From NCBI GenBank assembly GCA_009760855.2, contig WPIO01000018.1:3102001-3166000 (forward strand): a stretch of 64,000 nucleotides of DNA, in the 5' to 3' direction. How positions within the stretch are numbered: the stretch's first letter is position 1; each line of letters opens with the position of its first letter. The position numbers and the translations under genes were made by a program. This document shows positions 12,780 through 25,900 of the stretch, piece after piece. Below the pieces are notes generated by a model. The model searched no databases, had not been told where the DNA came from, and saw only the letters and a list, made by a program, of their open reading frames with translations. Source of the stretch: Cristatella mucedo. Taxonomy: Eukaryota; Bryozoa; Phylactolaemata; Cristatellidae.

Positions 12780-13112
12780 GCGTGAAAGCAATCTTAGGAT
12801 ACAGCTTTATCGGAGTCAATATCTATTAGCTGACTGATAGCTCGCTGTCAGTCATGAGTCCTGCTGACTTAACGAATACGTTGGAGCTAAAGTGTTCGAA
12901 TTACAATTAAGGTCGAAGGAATGGACCTATTCAAAGATGGCTTTGGCATCATGGGTCAGCCGGTACGACCTATTCGTTTACGTGACCCGAGGAGAGTCTT
13001 AAAGGATATGATCAATGCTTCTCACGCGAAATAAAGGATTGCCAAGTTCAGAACTCGAACCCACCATCTTGGCGGCGAAGCTCAAGCACTTTACCACTGG
13101 AGTAAGACCAAA
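12780..13112 (-). mobile_element. tRNA-derived SINE (in duplication copy 1)
   Basis: On the minus strand the head shows an A-box-like GTGGTAAAGTGCTTGAG (near 13081-13098) and a B-box-like GGTTCGAGTTC (13051-13061), the layout of a pol III promoter. The 3' limit is uncertain. It is also present in copy 2 at 46620-46952, so it predates the duplication. Confidence 0.6.
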
Positions 13113-13282
13113 GTGTGAATGCAAAGGTTCACTAAAGAAACGCTCTCATTTCTATTGCAGGAGTGAAGCGTAAACGCGGCTATTACCACCACTTTCAGCG
13201 AGCAATGCAGAGTCTCCTGCTTCAGTACTCGATCCTGCGAGCTGGGTCGAGGAGTGCCAGCATCCTATTACCAGGGTGAGAC

Positions 13283-13893
13283 TCAGCGGAAAGAAAAAAA
13301 CTCTACAGTGAGGCTTGTCAAGCCTGAGTGTCGCACTTGCCACATCTCGCCCGCACACACTGACTACCAGTCAAGCAACGGATCGACTTCAAGGTTTCGG
13401 CGCTCACTTTTAAGTCACTTCATTCTTTGGCTCCAGCCTACCTATCAGATCTACTGCCCCACCAGGCAAAGTATCGTACCATCCGCTTTTGGGGAGCTAA
13501 GCGTTTACCAATACCTCGTGCAAACGTCAAATCCTTTGGAGACCGTGCATTTAGTTCGTATGATCCCAAAGCCTGGAACTCACCCCAACTTGCGTCACGA
13601 CATCCCCTGACTTGACCACATTTAAAAATAAATTAAACAGCACCTATTTATGACAGCATTTAGTGGGTCCCTTCGATTCGTCCTTCATGTGCTTATGTGT
13701 GCTGACGCTTTGCATGCTGCTACCAACCACACTTGCATGCTGATCCTATGTATGTCACCCCCAACCATGTTATTCATGTTGTTGATCAAGGATGATGCCA
13801 GTCACCGTTCGATCCTGTTTTCTGTGCAGCAAATTTAAAGCGCCTAGAAAGCGTTTGAGTTCCCTGAGGGTGCTTCATCAAGTGAATTGTTAT
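13283..13893 (+). mobile_element. LINE-1fam copy, C-terminal domain and tail
   Basis: Frames read HFILWLQPTYQIYCP and SYDPKAWNSP, then a 3' UTR with stem-loop (CTAGAAAGCGTTTGAGTTCC) and TTGTTATTATC. The same insertion is found in copy 2 at 47130-47757. Confidence 0.85.
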
Positions 13894-16689
13894 TATCAAG
13901 GCTGTGGTTGAAGATCCACGTTTTTTAATCAATTAACCCCATACTCGGCATGGGAAACTTAAGTTTTGGTTTCACAGAAGATGTTTGAATTGCATACTGG
14001 AAATGTGCCAGTTGCTGGTAACTTAACCTTGAGTGGGATTGGCTAAATAAGTCATCGTTATTTATATGGCAGCTATAAATAATTTGGAAGCTGCAAATTA
14101 TATAAATAGCTTGTAGACAGAAACCGTAAAATTATGATTTAGCAGGGGGGCCTGCAGTGATTCTAGTATACCTATTATTCTACTCTCTGATCGTCCACAT
14201 TATGATGCATCTACTATACGTATCTCAAGATAACTTCCGATTCTCTGTGCATGCCCGTCAAAGAATCGTATTATGTTAATGTCTTTTCGAGGTTTAAAAG
14301 AAATGCTAGGCGTAGTCATTCAAAACGATGGATAGTATTGCTTGTCATTCTCTTGGCCTCTGCGTTTTTATTATTCTTGCTCCTATTGTGTTTACTTGCT
14401 GAACAAATGGTTCTTGATAACTGAGATATTTACTTGGAAACTGTTTTGCTAAAACCATTTTACTTCAGGGCAGGTGAATACATTTCTGTAATATTCGTTC
14501 CCATTATTATAGATTTTTGCAGCCATGCTGCAGTTTCTAATTTAGAGACTCTTGGAAGAAATAATTGGAAATCCCCGCTCCGACTAAGGGTCGCCGAATT
14601 CTATTTAGAATTCCTGAATGTGGGAGCACTCTCTTTGATGAGATCTGATAGATTTTATTGACCATACCTTTGAATGTGACCTTTGAATGTGCGGTAGAAA
14701 AGGATGGATTGGTGAGCCAATAGCAGTGGTAACTATAATAAATAGCACTTGCATTTGCTTGCACGTCGGTTCATAGGACATTTCTAGATTGCCCCATGCA
14801 CCAATTATTTTATGGCTAAAGATAAAGGTGCTAGGTTTTTTAAGCAGAGTGACTGCTAATATTATAAATGTGTGAAGAGATGTTGATTTAGAAAAGCTAG
14901 TCAACCCAGCGATGAATATGAATATGGGGTGGCTAGTAGGGTAGCCGTGAAGAAGGTTTGCTAAAAATTCTTGACGGTAATTATGTTAATGCTCAAACTT
15001 GTTACTCAGCCCGCTTTTTCACTTACCACGGATGTTTACAGTTGTTTTTTCTTATTAGAAGTGTCGTAATTTATATTTAAGTAGTTAAAGGTGTGCAGAC
15101 TGCCCTGATGGTAAGATTATTAAAGCTCTTGAGATTTCAATAAATTACCCGATTGGTAGCCAGATGATGCGACCAACGTTGTAGCAGCTTAGTAAGCCTA
15201 ACTAAAACATAGAATACTACTGGGTCATTTTGTGCTTCGAATAGTTCAGTTGTGTTGTACGAATTTGTTTGCCGATTACCGTGCTGAAAAATCGTCAAGC
15301 TCTGAGGCTGTCAAATGCAACATGCTTCACCGACGACAATGCCATGTTAAATTGGGCTATAGCAGCTCGTTAACTTTACCATATTGATACTTATGCGTAT
15401 CACAGTTGCATATGCGACTTGCTATCCTTTGAACACGGGTGTTCATAATGTGAAAACATGTCGCAGCTTTGTTCTCACGGACTACTTCTAGCTATTCGGA
15501 ACTATCAATCAGCAGACCTCGATGACGAGATTATGGGGAACGGTCGATCCGACGGCGGGGCTCTGGCAGGGTTTGAATCGTATCGGCTTTCGTGACACCA
15601 CATCCTGTCCCTTGACAGTCTGGCCAGTCACTTACAAAGTTCCTCTGCGAGTCAGCGTTCGTTTGGTTTTCCACTGCTCGCTCCACTAATTAAGTCTTGT
15701 GCAGGTAATCCAAGGGCAGTTGGGATCTGCCTAAGAGACCCAGCTAGTGTCATTCAGGCCTGCCACAGTTTTCTTATCTGCTGCTATACTTTGGTCTACT
15801 CTTGCATCAGACGCATACAATTCTAAGCATCAGTGTAAAATCTTGGTACCAGGTCCATGAGCGTGCTGACCAAGGGTCTGCCATTATTCCACGTGATTCT
15901 CTCTCACGCTGCCCACGCACTTTGTGGTCCTTCGTTCTGCCGCCTTCTTGAGGGCATCCGTATCGTTGACAGAGGGGACGGCCTCGTCAGTGATGCGAGC
16001 CATAGTCTCCATCAGCTACCTGGTTCACTAGCAGCCAGCTTTCGCTTTCCTGCCTAAAGTGCAGTATGAACTACTATTGTGCTTAGTGTGTGGCACGTGG
16101 CCGCTATACTTTTTCCGGCAAGACTGTCGGCTTTCCGGAAGCGGACTTCACCCCACTGGCTATTAGAAGCAGCCAATTCGCCAAGAGCTTCCGTCAATGC
16201 TCCACCCTAACTCTGGCAAATATGCCTGTGCACTGCTGAATAGCCATAGTGGTTGTAGTTGCTTCGACCGTGGTCGCAGCTAGATCCTGCGAGTTCGCAC
16301 GTCACTCCTCGCTTAGGAAAAGCAAATATGGCTAAGGTCACGGAAACATAGAGGAAAGGCTGCCGTGAGCAGTGGCTACTACGAGCAGCCGAACCCACTA
16401 TCGATCACCGTGTCTGTCGTACTGGCCTGCATTCCTAATAACAGCCGGAGCCTCGGAGCTTTTATTGAATGGCAAGGCGACATCGACATTCACTACATGA
16501 AACTATACGAGTGAATCATCCCATTGGTCACACCTGAGATCGTTTTGAGCTCGCATTTAGCCAGACCTAACGCAGCTCTCTTGCAACTGGCGATGAGAAT
16601 AAGCTGGCACTCCAACATGCTTGAAAATGTCTCGTTCCTTCATATTTGTCTGCAGAACTCATTAGTTCCAACGGCACAGATTATGAGAG
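13894..16689. other. Duplicated non-LINE block, no gene recognised
   Basis: Matches 47758-50690. Small open frames at 14434-14661 (RLRVAEFYLEFLNVGALS) and 15857-16057 (HALCGPSFCRLLEGIRIVD) have counterparts in copy 2, but I see no splice-compatible family signature or coding-type substitution pattern on either strand. Confidence 0.5.
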
Positions 16690-17460
16690 TGCTCTCCAAG
16701 GTACACACTGGAAATGCTTTAGTTCTATACGAATTTGATCCTCTTACTAATCATACTGTGCGTCCTCTCCCAGGTGGCCAATTGCTAACTTTTGACATTT
16801 AACTAGCTATCTCTACTAACCATAAGCTTTTAAAAAAGTATGCACATGATAACAACTTAATGTCTATGGTCGTTTTTATAAGGTCAGCGTAAGACCGTGC
16901 TAATCTATCCTAGTGAAGGCCAAAACTAGCGTCTCTAAAAACCTGGTCTAATCTTAGCAGCACACTCTACATAATGCACTTAACCTATTGCAAATGCTGA
17001 TGCCGACCATCAACAATCTCCTTAAAAGCTCTCATGTTAGCGTTCTTACCTAGTGATCAATGTTCTGATCTAGAAGATCAGTTTTCAAACTCATACGTCA
17101 GCAATATATGCATCAGAGCGTCGATCGCCAAGGCGGCAACAGCCTTACTAAACTCATCTCGGTCAGAGCTATCGCCACTTAGCTCTCCCTCTCCTACAAT
17201 TCCTTGCAGCACCTCCACGTCCACATTCGTGCCAGCCATTAGTGACCTTTAACCACACCCAAGTGGACCTATGCATTTGGGATATTCCGCCTCAACTCCT
17301 GCCTTTTAATCTCTGCATGTCCTCCGACTTACGCCATAAAGCGAAAGCAGTCGATATAAAGCTATGCAGCCACGTTTTTCTGTCGTGAGTGTCGCAAATG
17401 AGAGATTTCACTACTTCTTGCCGACTTACACTGGATCTCCTGCAACCAGTGCTTCTACTT
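16690..17460 (+). mobile_element. LINE-1fam copy, 5' part, interrupted by the 18S fragment
   Basis: Decayed reading of the linker between endonuclease and RT: LTNHTVRPLPGGQ (family DEFAPLTKRTVRPRPDG), then MLMPTINNLL near 16990 and a degraded RT C-terminus near 17380-17450 (CHTL.., RRLTLDL). Many stops. In duplication copy 2 only the first part survives (about 50690-50820). Confidence 0.7.
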
Positions 17461-18047
17461 CTCACCCGGCCCGGACACTGTAAGGATTGACAGATTGATA
17501 GCTCTTTCTTGATTCGATGGGTGGTGGTGCATGGCCGTTCTTATTTGTTGGGTGATTTGCCTGGTTAATTCCGATAACGAACGATAATCTAGCCTGCTAA
17601 ATAGTTCACCGATCTCCGACGGTCGGGCTGAACTTCTTAGAGGAACAAGGGTGTTTAGTCGCACGAGATTGAGCAATAACAGGTCTGTGATGCCCTTAGA
17701 TGTTCGGGGCCGCACGCGTGCTACACTGGAGGCATCGTGTTCTACCCTGGTCCGGAGGGATTGGGTAAGCCGATGAACCGCCTTCGTGCTAGGGATTGGG
17801 GGTTGTAATTGTTCCCCGTGAACGAGGAATTCCCAGTAAGTGCGAGTCACTAGCTTGCGTTGATTACGTCCCTGCTCTTTGTACACACCGTCCGTCGCTA
17901 CCAACGATTGAGTGGCTTAGTGAGGCCCTCGGACGGTCCCGGCACGACGTTGGCATCGACCGCCGGTTCGCCGAGAAGACTTGCTCACTTGGAGGAATTA
18001 AAAGACGTAACTTGGTTTTCGTGAGTGAACCTGCCGAAGGATCATTA
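17461..18047 (+). pseudogene. 18S rRNA 3'-third pseudogene inside a LINE
   Basis: About 587 bases match the last third of eukaryotic 18S rRNA in order: CTCACCCGGCCCGGACAC at the start, CCGATCTCCGACGGTCGGGC, GAACGAGGAATTCCCAGTAA, the decoding-region TTGTACACACC, and GAACCTGCCGAAGGATCATTA at the very 3' end of the mature molecule. Sites that are nearly invariant are changed (ACACACCGTCCG for ACACACCGCCCG; CTGCCGAAGG for CTGCGGAAGG), so it is not functional. There is no ITS1 after it and no upstream 18S before it. LINE sequence flanks both ends. The open frames on both strands here are spurious. Confidence 0.9.
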
Positions 18048-18485
18048 CTGATATAGCGTGCACGAGCACAAGTTTCTGTATGTCACTTTTTGATCCTTTC
18101 ATTCTCTTGTTCCAGTCTACTTATCAGAGTACTCCCCTTACCTGCCTAGGCGTCCTACCACGAGTTTTAATGATTCAAATCGTTTAGCTGTTTACCGATT
18201 CAGCCTCAAATCCTTCGATGAATCACATTTAGTTAAACGCCCAAAAAAGCCTGGAAGTCACTACCGACTGATATTGAGACATTCCCTGATCTCACAAAAT
18301 TAAAAATGAAGGTGCACATTTTTTAGTTCCTAGAAGCATGGTATTGGTATTTGTGTGCTTACAGGTGCGACGCAGAAACTTTTTCAATAACTATAATGAC
18401 ACGCTTCCTTGACAGAACGTCTAAGGCTCCCGGAATAAGATTAAGTTTCCTGCGGGTCTTCTATAAAATGTAGAATTATAAATAG
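18048..18485 (+). mobile_element. LINE-1fam copy, 3' part after the 18S fragment
   Basis: Resumes with SFHSLVPVYLSEY (family SLHSLAPAYLSDL), then a degraded SLKSFDESHLV and PKKPGSHYRLI (family APKAWNSLPT), ending in a decayed tail near 18440-18485. It continues the copy at 16690-17460. Confidence 0.6.
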
Positions 18486-19404
18486 TACAATTACAGTCTG
18501 CCCTGATTATCTTCTGGTGTGCTTTTGCATGCTGATCTCTGCAATATCGTTGCTTGATTTGCATGCTTGATGCCTCTGAACGAGACCTCCGATACCAGAG
18601 AGCATTGGTAACTGCTTCTTCTGTAGTGAATCGGAAAGCCAAGCCATCGATAAAGAGTTAGTTCTGCGTTGAGGCTATATAGACGAACTGCCGGTATTCA
18701 AGATAAAAACATTATTGGTCATATGTCGGAATTTCAAAGGCTTACAAAAAGGAAAGAACCACTACCCATTAATCGTCGGTTACTCTTATTGTGAACACAT
18801 TTTTTTCAGGCATATTCTTTGAGCTTGGGTAATCATGTAAATGCACAAAATAACGGGTGACTTCACAGTCGCCCGGAAAATGCGGATATAATGAGAGCTT
18901 TACGATCTAAGCTTTTGCTTAGCTGAAGCAGCTTCTTCTGATGAAGGTATATACATAAACAGCAGAGACTAGAAAACAGTCAGTACATCTGCAGTATTTG
19001 AGTTGGTTTGAGGCAGAGCGAAACGAACGTGTTGAATCAGCGGGTGGTACTATTTGAAGCTTGATTAGTTGTTACATAAAATGAATAGGCAAAAGAGAAT
19101 GATTTTACCTAATGTGAATATCAAACGATCAAGTTAAGAAGCTGGTTAACGCTGAGTTTATGACGTTCAGGAAGGAAATGTTTGCAACAGACGTTTTCGC
19201 TAACACCAAGTGTCTCTTTGCAAAATGAGCTAGAAGACCCGCTATGAAATGAGTAATATAATTAAAATGATCCCACAAACGTTTGGAGCAGCCAGCTTAG
19301 GTTTAGTATCTTTAGTTTAGCAAGTCAAATTCACTTCGAAATAAATTGAGATTATCTTACAAGAAAAGTAGTTTCAGTATGCATTTGCCATACGAATTTT
19401 GTTT
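18486..19404. other. Downstream flank of SULT gene A, nothing recognised
   Basis: From 18955 it aligns with 50855-51300 in copy 2. The part before that is specific to copy 1 and carries no recognisable feature. Confidence 0.4.
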
Positions 19405-19525
19405 ATCAAGCATGATTTTACTCACCATTCAATTTCATTTCCCTTTGCAGAAAATGCAAAGCGCCTAGAGAGAGATTAATTTCTCTGAGGGCACTTTATC
19501 GAGTGCATTATTATTATTATTATTC
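19405..19525 (+). mobile_element. LINE-1fam tail only, absent from copy 2
   Basis: About 120 bp with the 3' stem-loop (CTAGAGAGAGATTAATTTCTC) and ATTATTATTATTATT. In copy 2 the flanks join directly near 51300 (CGAATATTTCCCAAATATC), giving an empty site. Confidence 0.8.
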
Positions 19526-19628
19526 CAAAATATCATTTCCACCAACATTTCTGCTGTTGAAAAATCTTAGTATGCAACCACAAAAGAAAAAAGCGCATTT
19601 AGTGTTGCAATAAATTATTTTGTTCAGG

Positions 19629-19634
19629 TTTATT
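19629..19634 (-). promoter_or_regulatory. Candidate polyadenylation signal for SULT gene A
   Basis: AATAAA on the minus strand about 150 bases after the stop. It is conserved at the matching place behind gene B (51400-51405). The hexamer is common in AT-rich DNA, so this is only a candidate. Confidence 0.35.
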
Positions 19635-19784
19635 TAAGATAAACCAAGCGATTATCATTTTCCTAGAATGGCTGTGTGCGAATTAAAAAAATGTTGTGGA
19701 AGTGGGCATGCCAAAAAAATGACATTTTCCCAGCTTGGACGTTAAGTATATTCGTTTTTCTTCGCTGACTAGATCTTCGTCATC

Positions 19785-19903
19785 CTAATAAAAAGACCCA
19801 TACGGTATGCTTAGTTGATGGTCGAAGACTTCCTTAAGGATGTGAGCGTTGAATTTTTCGGACTGGTCCACCGTGAAATGCTCTTTCCAATCCCCTGTTT
19901 TAC
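19785..19903 (-). CDS. SULT gene A exon 7 (residues 273-311 and stop)
   Basis: Encodes GKTGDWKEHFTVDQSEKF, the C-terminal family signature completing RKG-xx-GDWK, and ends IPYGSFY-stop. The acceptor is TGTGCAG. Confidence 0.88.
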
Positions 19904-22900
19904 CTGCACAAAAGAGACAACCGAAATGGATTGAAGTCAAATTGATGATTCCATAATACACTAGCTCAAATATATAGTAAATAGCAGCGAAAACTGCGTA
20001 TCGTTAAATTGACAGCATAAGCTTACAACAACTAATTATGAGTACACAAGTGTAAGTAAGGCCATAGCCAGAATTGTTCTTTCCACGTGTGCAGAGCTTG
20101 CTAGCTTGTGAGTAAAATAGATGGTCAACTGAAAAGTTAACTGGGATAGAACCTCATTCTTTTTTTTGCTAGAGCTTTCAGTGCAAAAACAGCTATTATC
20201 TTTCACTTGCAGCATCATAGGATTGGTGATAGGTTGTCAGGAAAGCATGAGAACGTGACAGCATTTGGTGAGTGCATGACTTTGTTAGAAAAATAGTACA
20301 AATGATCAATTGCAAGTGCTCGATAGTTGCTGAATCTTTCTTTCGCGAAGTTTGGGGGACCAATTATGTTTGAGACCTCAAGAATTAATGTGCACAACAT
20401 TTTTGTAAAAAGCATTTCAACTTGTGTCGTAGCAGTGCCGAAATATTAAATGACGTAGACTCAATGATGATAGTAATCTGACACAGGTTTTCGAAATTGA
20501 GTGTTACTGTCTTCGATGAAAGTCCATTAGCATACTATCTTTTTTATTACAGCGAGATATTTGGCAAGCAGTAAATCGTTTCCTCCCTTAACCTAACCAG
20601 ATTTATCATTAAATACATTATACAAGTAGCTGTAGGGACTCGGACCATGCAGTCTAGAATGATAAAGGCTTCAGCTGAGTTCTTATCGAATAGAATTTCA
20701 ATCGGCTAGCTTGCGCAGAAAACTCAAAACGATCGCCAAGACTTTTTAACATGTTAATATTTCGTATGTGCTCATGGGTTCTAAAATTTTACGTTTAAAT
20801 GCAGAATAACTGTGTATATGTCTACTTTTTACCCCATGTGCCGTATACGGGGAGAAGCTTTGGTTCTCTGAGACTATAAAGGTGCTGGAGTAGTTATTAT
20901 TGTGTTATGATTCTTTCCTGTTCGCACATAAAGTGTATTGATTAATGCAATCACTCAAACATTAGGTTAATTTTATAAAATTTAATTAAAATATGATTAT
21001 CCAAAACCGTTAGTTGGAGGATTGGCTATGTAGTTTATCTATATTTTTGAATCAATGCACAGCCAGCAACTTTCATTTCTGAGCAATATTGGCCAGATTA
21101 TAGACTTATACTGATCCAAGATCACGTGAACGATGATATTACTCCTGGGTGGATGAATTATTGTGGTTCAGCTTATAGGTTTTTTCCGACGACCCTTTCT
21201 TGCCAGGCTATGGACTTTAATTTCACGTATCTAGCTGAACCAAGACGCAAAATTTTAAGCATCACTACAGTGCTAAATATAATTTCAGAGGGTTCTACAA
21301 CACATGAATGTAGTTTAGTCTAACCAAAAGTAAGAGGGTATTATGGCCGTCCGTAGTTATCATAAGACCAATGCCTATATTCTAAGGTAGCCTTATAGAA
21401 AGATGATATTAATTGACCTCTTAATAGATGAGTGCTCTTTAAAATGCATCAAAAGTAATTTAGTCCTTCTTCCTTTAAATTCTGCTAAATACTATCAAGG
21501 AATTCAGACTTATAAAGACTGTGTTGCTCAGATACCAAGAAACATTATCTTGTTGCCAGGAAATGATTGACCTCCAAGTGTTTGCTAAATAATAGCCAAT
21601 CTTCTTTCAAGTTGCCGTACCAAGCAGGCTACTGAATTACCAAACCTTTAAAAATAGGTTTTAAACAAGCCATCCGTTTTCGATGGATACTGCAGTTTAC
21701 CGTTGCTGGACGCATTGCATCTTATTCTTACCCAAAGCTAAAAATATAGTGGCAAAACCACAGTCAAGCAAAATTATAGGTATGCACGTACGACTATGAA
21801 GTTTGACGTGAGCTGGGATATCATGAGTATTTCTCTAAGGAGAAGCTTTAACGATACGTAAATGGTAAAATAATATGTCAGGGAAATCTAATTTGATTTT
21901 GAGCGACATACCTTTTCTTACGAATAAAGATTTTGGTTTCGCAGCCTTTGTTGCTTCAAAGGTACACGATGCAGCGATCGCTTCAGCCTCCTCCTCCGAA
22001 ACTTTCTTTCCCAAAAACAAAGATATTTTTTGGACAGTGCCTTTCAGATCCTACAAACAAAATGCACCTCTTTCCAAGATTGCACGAGTTATGCTCCGTT
22101 TGATTGGCTTTGCAGCGTTCGATCAGGCAACAGGTGGTGCTCCTACGGCTCGGGCTTTCAGAGAGAGGACATCCCCTAATGGGACTGGATAGGCTAGGAA
22201 AAATGTGGCCACTATTCACGAAAATTTTCAAAACCAAATAACGTTTGAGCACCCAACGATTTTTAATGGCATTTTGGATGTAAGACTTATTGGAGGATGT
22301 TTCTAAATGTGCGGATGTAGATTAATTTTTATCACCCTAAAAACAAGTTGTAGGGAAGAAGATCCAATGTTGGTGTCGTATCGCTTGATCTTAAGAATGC
22401 TTATAGCTCGCTGCACCACGTTTGAATTCAGTCTACCCTGGCTTCATTTTGAGAACCTTGGATAGTAAAAGAGAAGCCGTCTGATTATTAAAAAAAATGT
22501 AAATGATAATTATAATGCTCAGACTTATCCATGAATAACAGCCCTTACAGTTCCTGAATGCAATAGGCGGGCTATGTGACCTCTTAATTGTGTGCAAGTA
22601 AATAATAATAATAATACATTTGATATAGCGCCCTCTGAGAACTCAGTCTCTTTCTAGGCACTTTATATTTGCAGTTCAGGAAGCACGATGGAATGGTTAG
22701 TTATTGCAACTGCTGCAAGCGACGAAGCACCTTTGTAAAAAGTCACTTGGATGCTTACCATTCTACTACAGCAATCATTCATGATATTCAGCGATATCTT
22801 TCGCTTTCAGTATACTGGCAAAATGTGAGTTGCTAGCTTTCGGAGAAATTTATTTTTTTAATATTTCTAATTCGTTCATTATTTAAATTTGGGCTCCAAA

Positions 22901-25900
22901 AGTTATAAAGCATATCAGGTGCCTGCACTAGCTTCACAAACAGTAAAATGATAAATTTTGCTTTCTCTGAGATGAAGGAACACAATTTTTAAAAGAAATC
23001 TTGATCACGGATTAGAGTGACGGTACCTTGATTTCATAATTGAAAGGTGGGTGGTTATTTGTATTAACGTTGGGCTAGAGCCGTGATCTAGTAGCAGGCA
23101 TAGTCCATCAGGGAAATGCATGCGGAGGTCCAAAATGTTGGGGTACATAATTAAAGGGCTAACGCAACTTTCAATTTACTGATTTACTTTGAACGGGTTG
23201 ACTGAAAAAAGTAGTCACATACAAAAGCATCTTCATCTGATTAGTTCTTAAAGTTATGCACTTTAATCTTCACACATACGGCTTCCGTTTGAGGAGTATG
23301 CAGTTATACCGATTAAACTGCAGCTATTGCTTTGCAGCGAAAGTATTTCCACCGGCTATTTACTCTTTAATTCGAAGAATCTGCTCTAAAAGTACTAACC
23401 TGTATCATCTGTTCGTAGTAGAGAACTAGGATGTGCTTTCGGTCCTTCACATTCTGACAGCTCAGGAAGTGGCGCGACCATTTACCCCAGGTCACTAGAA
23501 ACAACAGGGTCCACATTAACAAATTAAAAGTAATGAAGCAAACGTCATCGTGATTACGTGGCAGGACTACATAAGAAGTCTTATAAACTTGTACGACCTT
23601 TTCCTTGTTTGAAGAACTCGAAGAAACTGTCCCATGGTATGGCTGGGACTTTCAGTACAGCTCCCATTCTGTTGTAGTGATACCATGCGCTTACAGCCAT
23701 GTCACGAGGATCTCGGTGCACATATATCATCTAGAAGAAGGAAACAAGCTTGACTGGCAGCTTACTACTCAATTATCAGATATATATATAACGCGACTGG
23801 CTCTTAGATAGGGCTCCAACTTACACTGCTTCCTTCATTTGCAGAAAAAGTCAAGTAATTCTAGCGAATGGCATATGCAAAGCAATTGAGGGTCTTAATT
23901 TTAAGAAAAATTCAACGGCAGCCAAAAGAGATTACGCTGTTGTGCCTTAAGACTCCAGCGTATTTACTCTTGCTGTATTCCTGCTTCATGAATTGTTTAC
24001 CTTAAAGAGATAACAGTAATAGCAAGAGCTTACAGTAACAGCATACTTTGGCTTTTCCGTCCTGCACCTTCTGTGGCAGCATGTCGTATAAGAGATGAGT
24101 TGCAATGACCCGAGGCGACAGAAGATCCGGTAGTTCTGGCACAGTGTGAATGCGCTTTGAATGGAGTAGGCCATGTTGTTCACACTAAAATAAAGTAAAG
24201 AAGTAATGCTGAAGGGCAATTTTCTTCATACTGCCACCATCCGACTTGCATTTTCACTCCGTGAGCTCTACCTGTTCTTGCACATACGGCGTCACCTTCA
24301 TCTCATACCAAAGGTCAGCGCTGCTGCCCTGTACCACTTCACCAGACCTGTCGTGTCCCAAAATCTTTGAGGTGATATCTATCGTCAAGTGAGTACCTGA
24401 AACAATCAAATGAGCTATTAAGTTGAATAGCTATCAAATGCCAATATGAATTGATTTTCAGAGACAGCGAGACGGAAAGGGAATGGGGGAGAGAGCATCA
24501 TGAATTGTATTTCTGTCCGAAAGATTTAGGAACTTCAAGGACTTTTTCTGTTAATTTTTAATTTAGAGGTTGTCCTGAGAGCACCTTTCGAAAGCCTAGA
24601 TGTAAATATTTGGACCAAGTAGAAATAAATTTGGACTACACGACCAGAAACCTAGTGATTAATCGGAAGTTCTTATGGGTTGATTGAGGCTACAGATTGG
24701 GTTACCTATTCAAATAAATGGGCAAACAAATCAAGATTTATCCTAATAAATTAATGTTTTTAAACTAGGTTGTTAGCTATGTTACCGTGTCACAGAGAAA
24801 CTGCGAAGCTTAATTCTCAGTATTAGCTGTGCCTTCAAGTGTCTCGCAGCATGTGTACGACATCTAGGCGTCCTGTTCCAGAGACCTGTCACTCAACGAA
24901 TACGTTAGCTCAATAGTCAAATCTGCCTACTTTACGCTACGTAGCATTGCAAAAAATTCGGCCTTGCTTTGACTGGGCTACCACATTAAAGTTGAACCAT
25001 GCATTTGTGACATCTTGTCTAGACGTCTTTAGTCAACTATTTTCTGGTCAACCGGCCTCTGCAGTTAGACGCTTACAGTTGGTGAAGAACTCTGACACTA
25101 GGCTCGTCTGTCGTGAGTGTCGCAGCTGTCACGTTTCACGACTTCTCGCCTACCTGGACTGGCTTCCCATAAAGCAGCCCATTCACTTCCAGGTCCCTCC
25201 AAATTCTGGCTTCTGCCTACCTTTCAGAATTACTCCCAAAACAGGATAGACATCACACCACCTGCTCTTTTGACTCTATTCGGCTAGCTATGCTTAGAGA
25301 AAACATCAAATCCCTTAGAGTCTTTGGTTTTCTTGGTACCAAAGCCCGAAAATTACTCCCGACTGATAGCGCGATAAACTCTGATGTGGCAGCTTTTAAA
25401 AAGAAGCTAAAATGTACCCGTTTCTTATTAGATATGCTGGATCTCATATGACTTGCCCTGGGCGTGCTAGTGCTTACTGACGCAGGGGATGCTACAACTA
25501 ACAGTATCTTTAAGTATTGCTGTGCCCTCAGAATCACTGGTGGTAGTGAAACATCGCGCCCGAGTGGCTGTGAGCGGAAATCACAATGAATTACCACGTC
25601 TTCTAACCTATGTGCATGCTCTCATAAACTAATAGTCTGAGGCGAATCCTGCTTCATTTTAAATTTGCCTAATGCAAACGAAGCAAACTAGAGACCCGTG
25701 CCAGCATTCACACGGCCATGATTTTTTTATTTTCTCCTAGCGGTTAGTAAGGAGGCAACTCGTATTTCCAACCGGAAGTGCGCTACAAGCACTGACCACC
25801 AAACAATTGTTATGCAAATAGTACGTCGTCGACTTCAAGCGGGTGTTGGGATTATATAAACACCTGCTTTTTCTCTTATTTAAATTTTAAATCGTCCTTT

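Noticed and set aside
17455-17904. 149-codon minus-strand frame and an overlapping plus-strand frame (17796-18056)
   Set aside because: Both lie entirely on the 18S rRNA fragment; the similarity is to rRNA and not to protein.
17461-18047. Functional rRNA gene
   Set aside because: Only the 3' third, with changes at near-invariant sites, and flanked by LINE rather than rDNA spacer.
21875-22192. Plus-strand 105-codon frame, and 53831-54022 in copy 2
   Set aside because: Antisense of SULT exon 6.
22598-22620. Regular spaced repeats that might suggest an array such as CRISPR
   Set aside because: Trinucleotide LINE tails in a eukaryotic genome; no unique spacers between repeats.
23605-23811. Plus-strand frame with LEELEETVPWYGWDF-like protein, repeated at 55585-55851
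   Set aside because: Antisense of SULT exon 4 in both genes; its conservation is that of the real exon.
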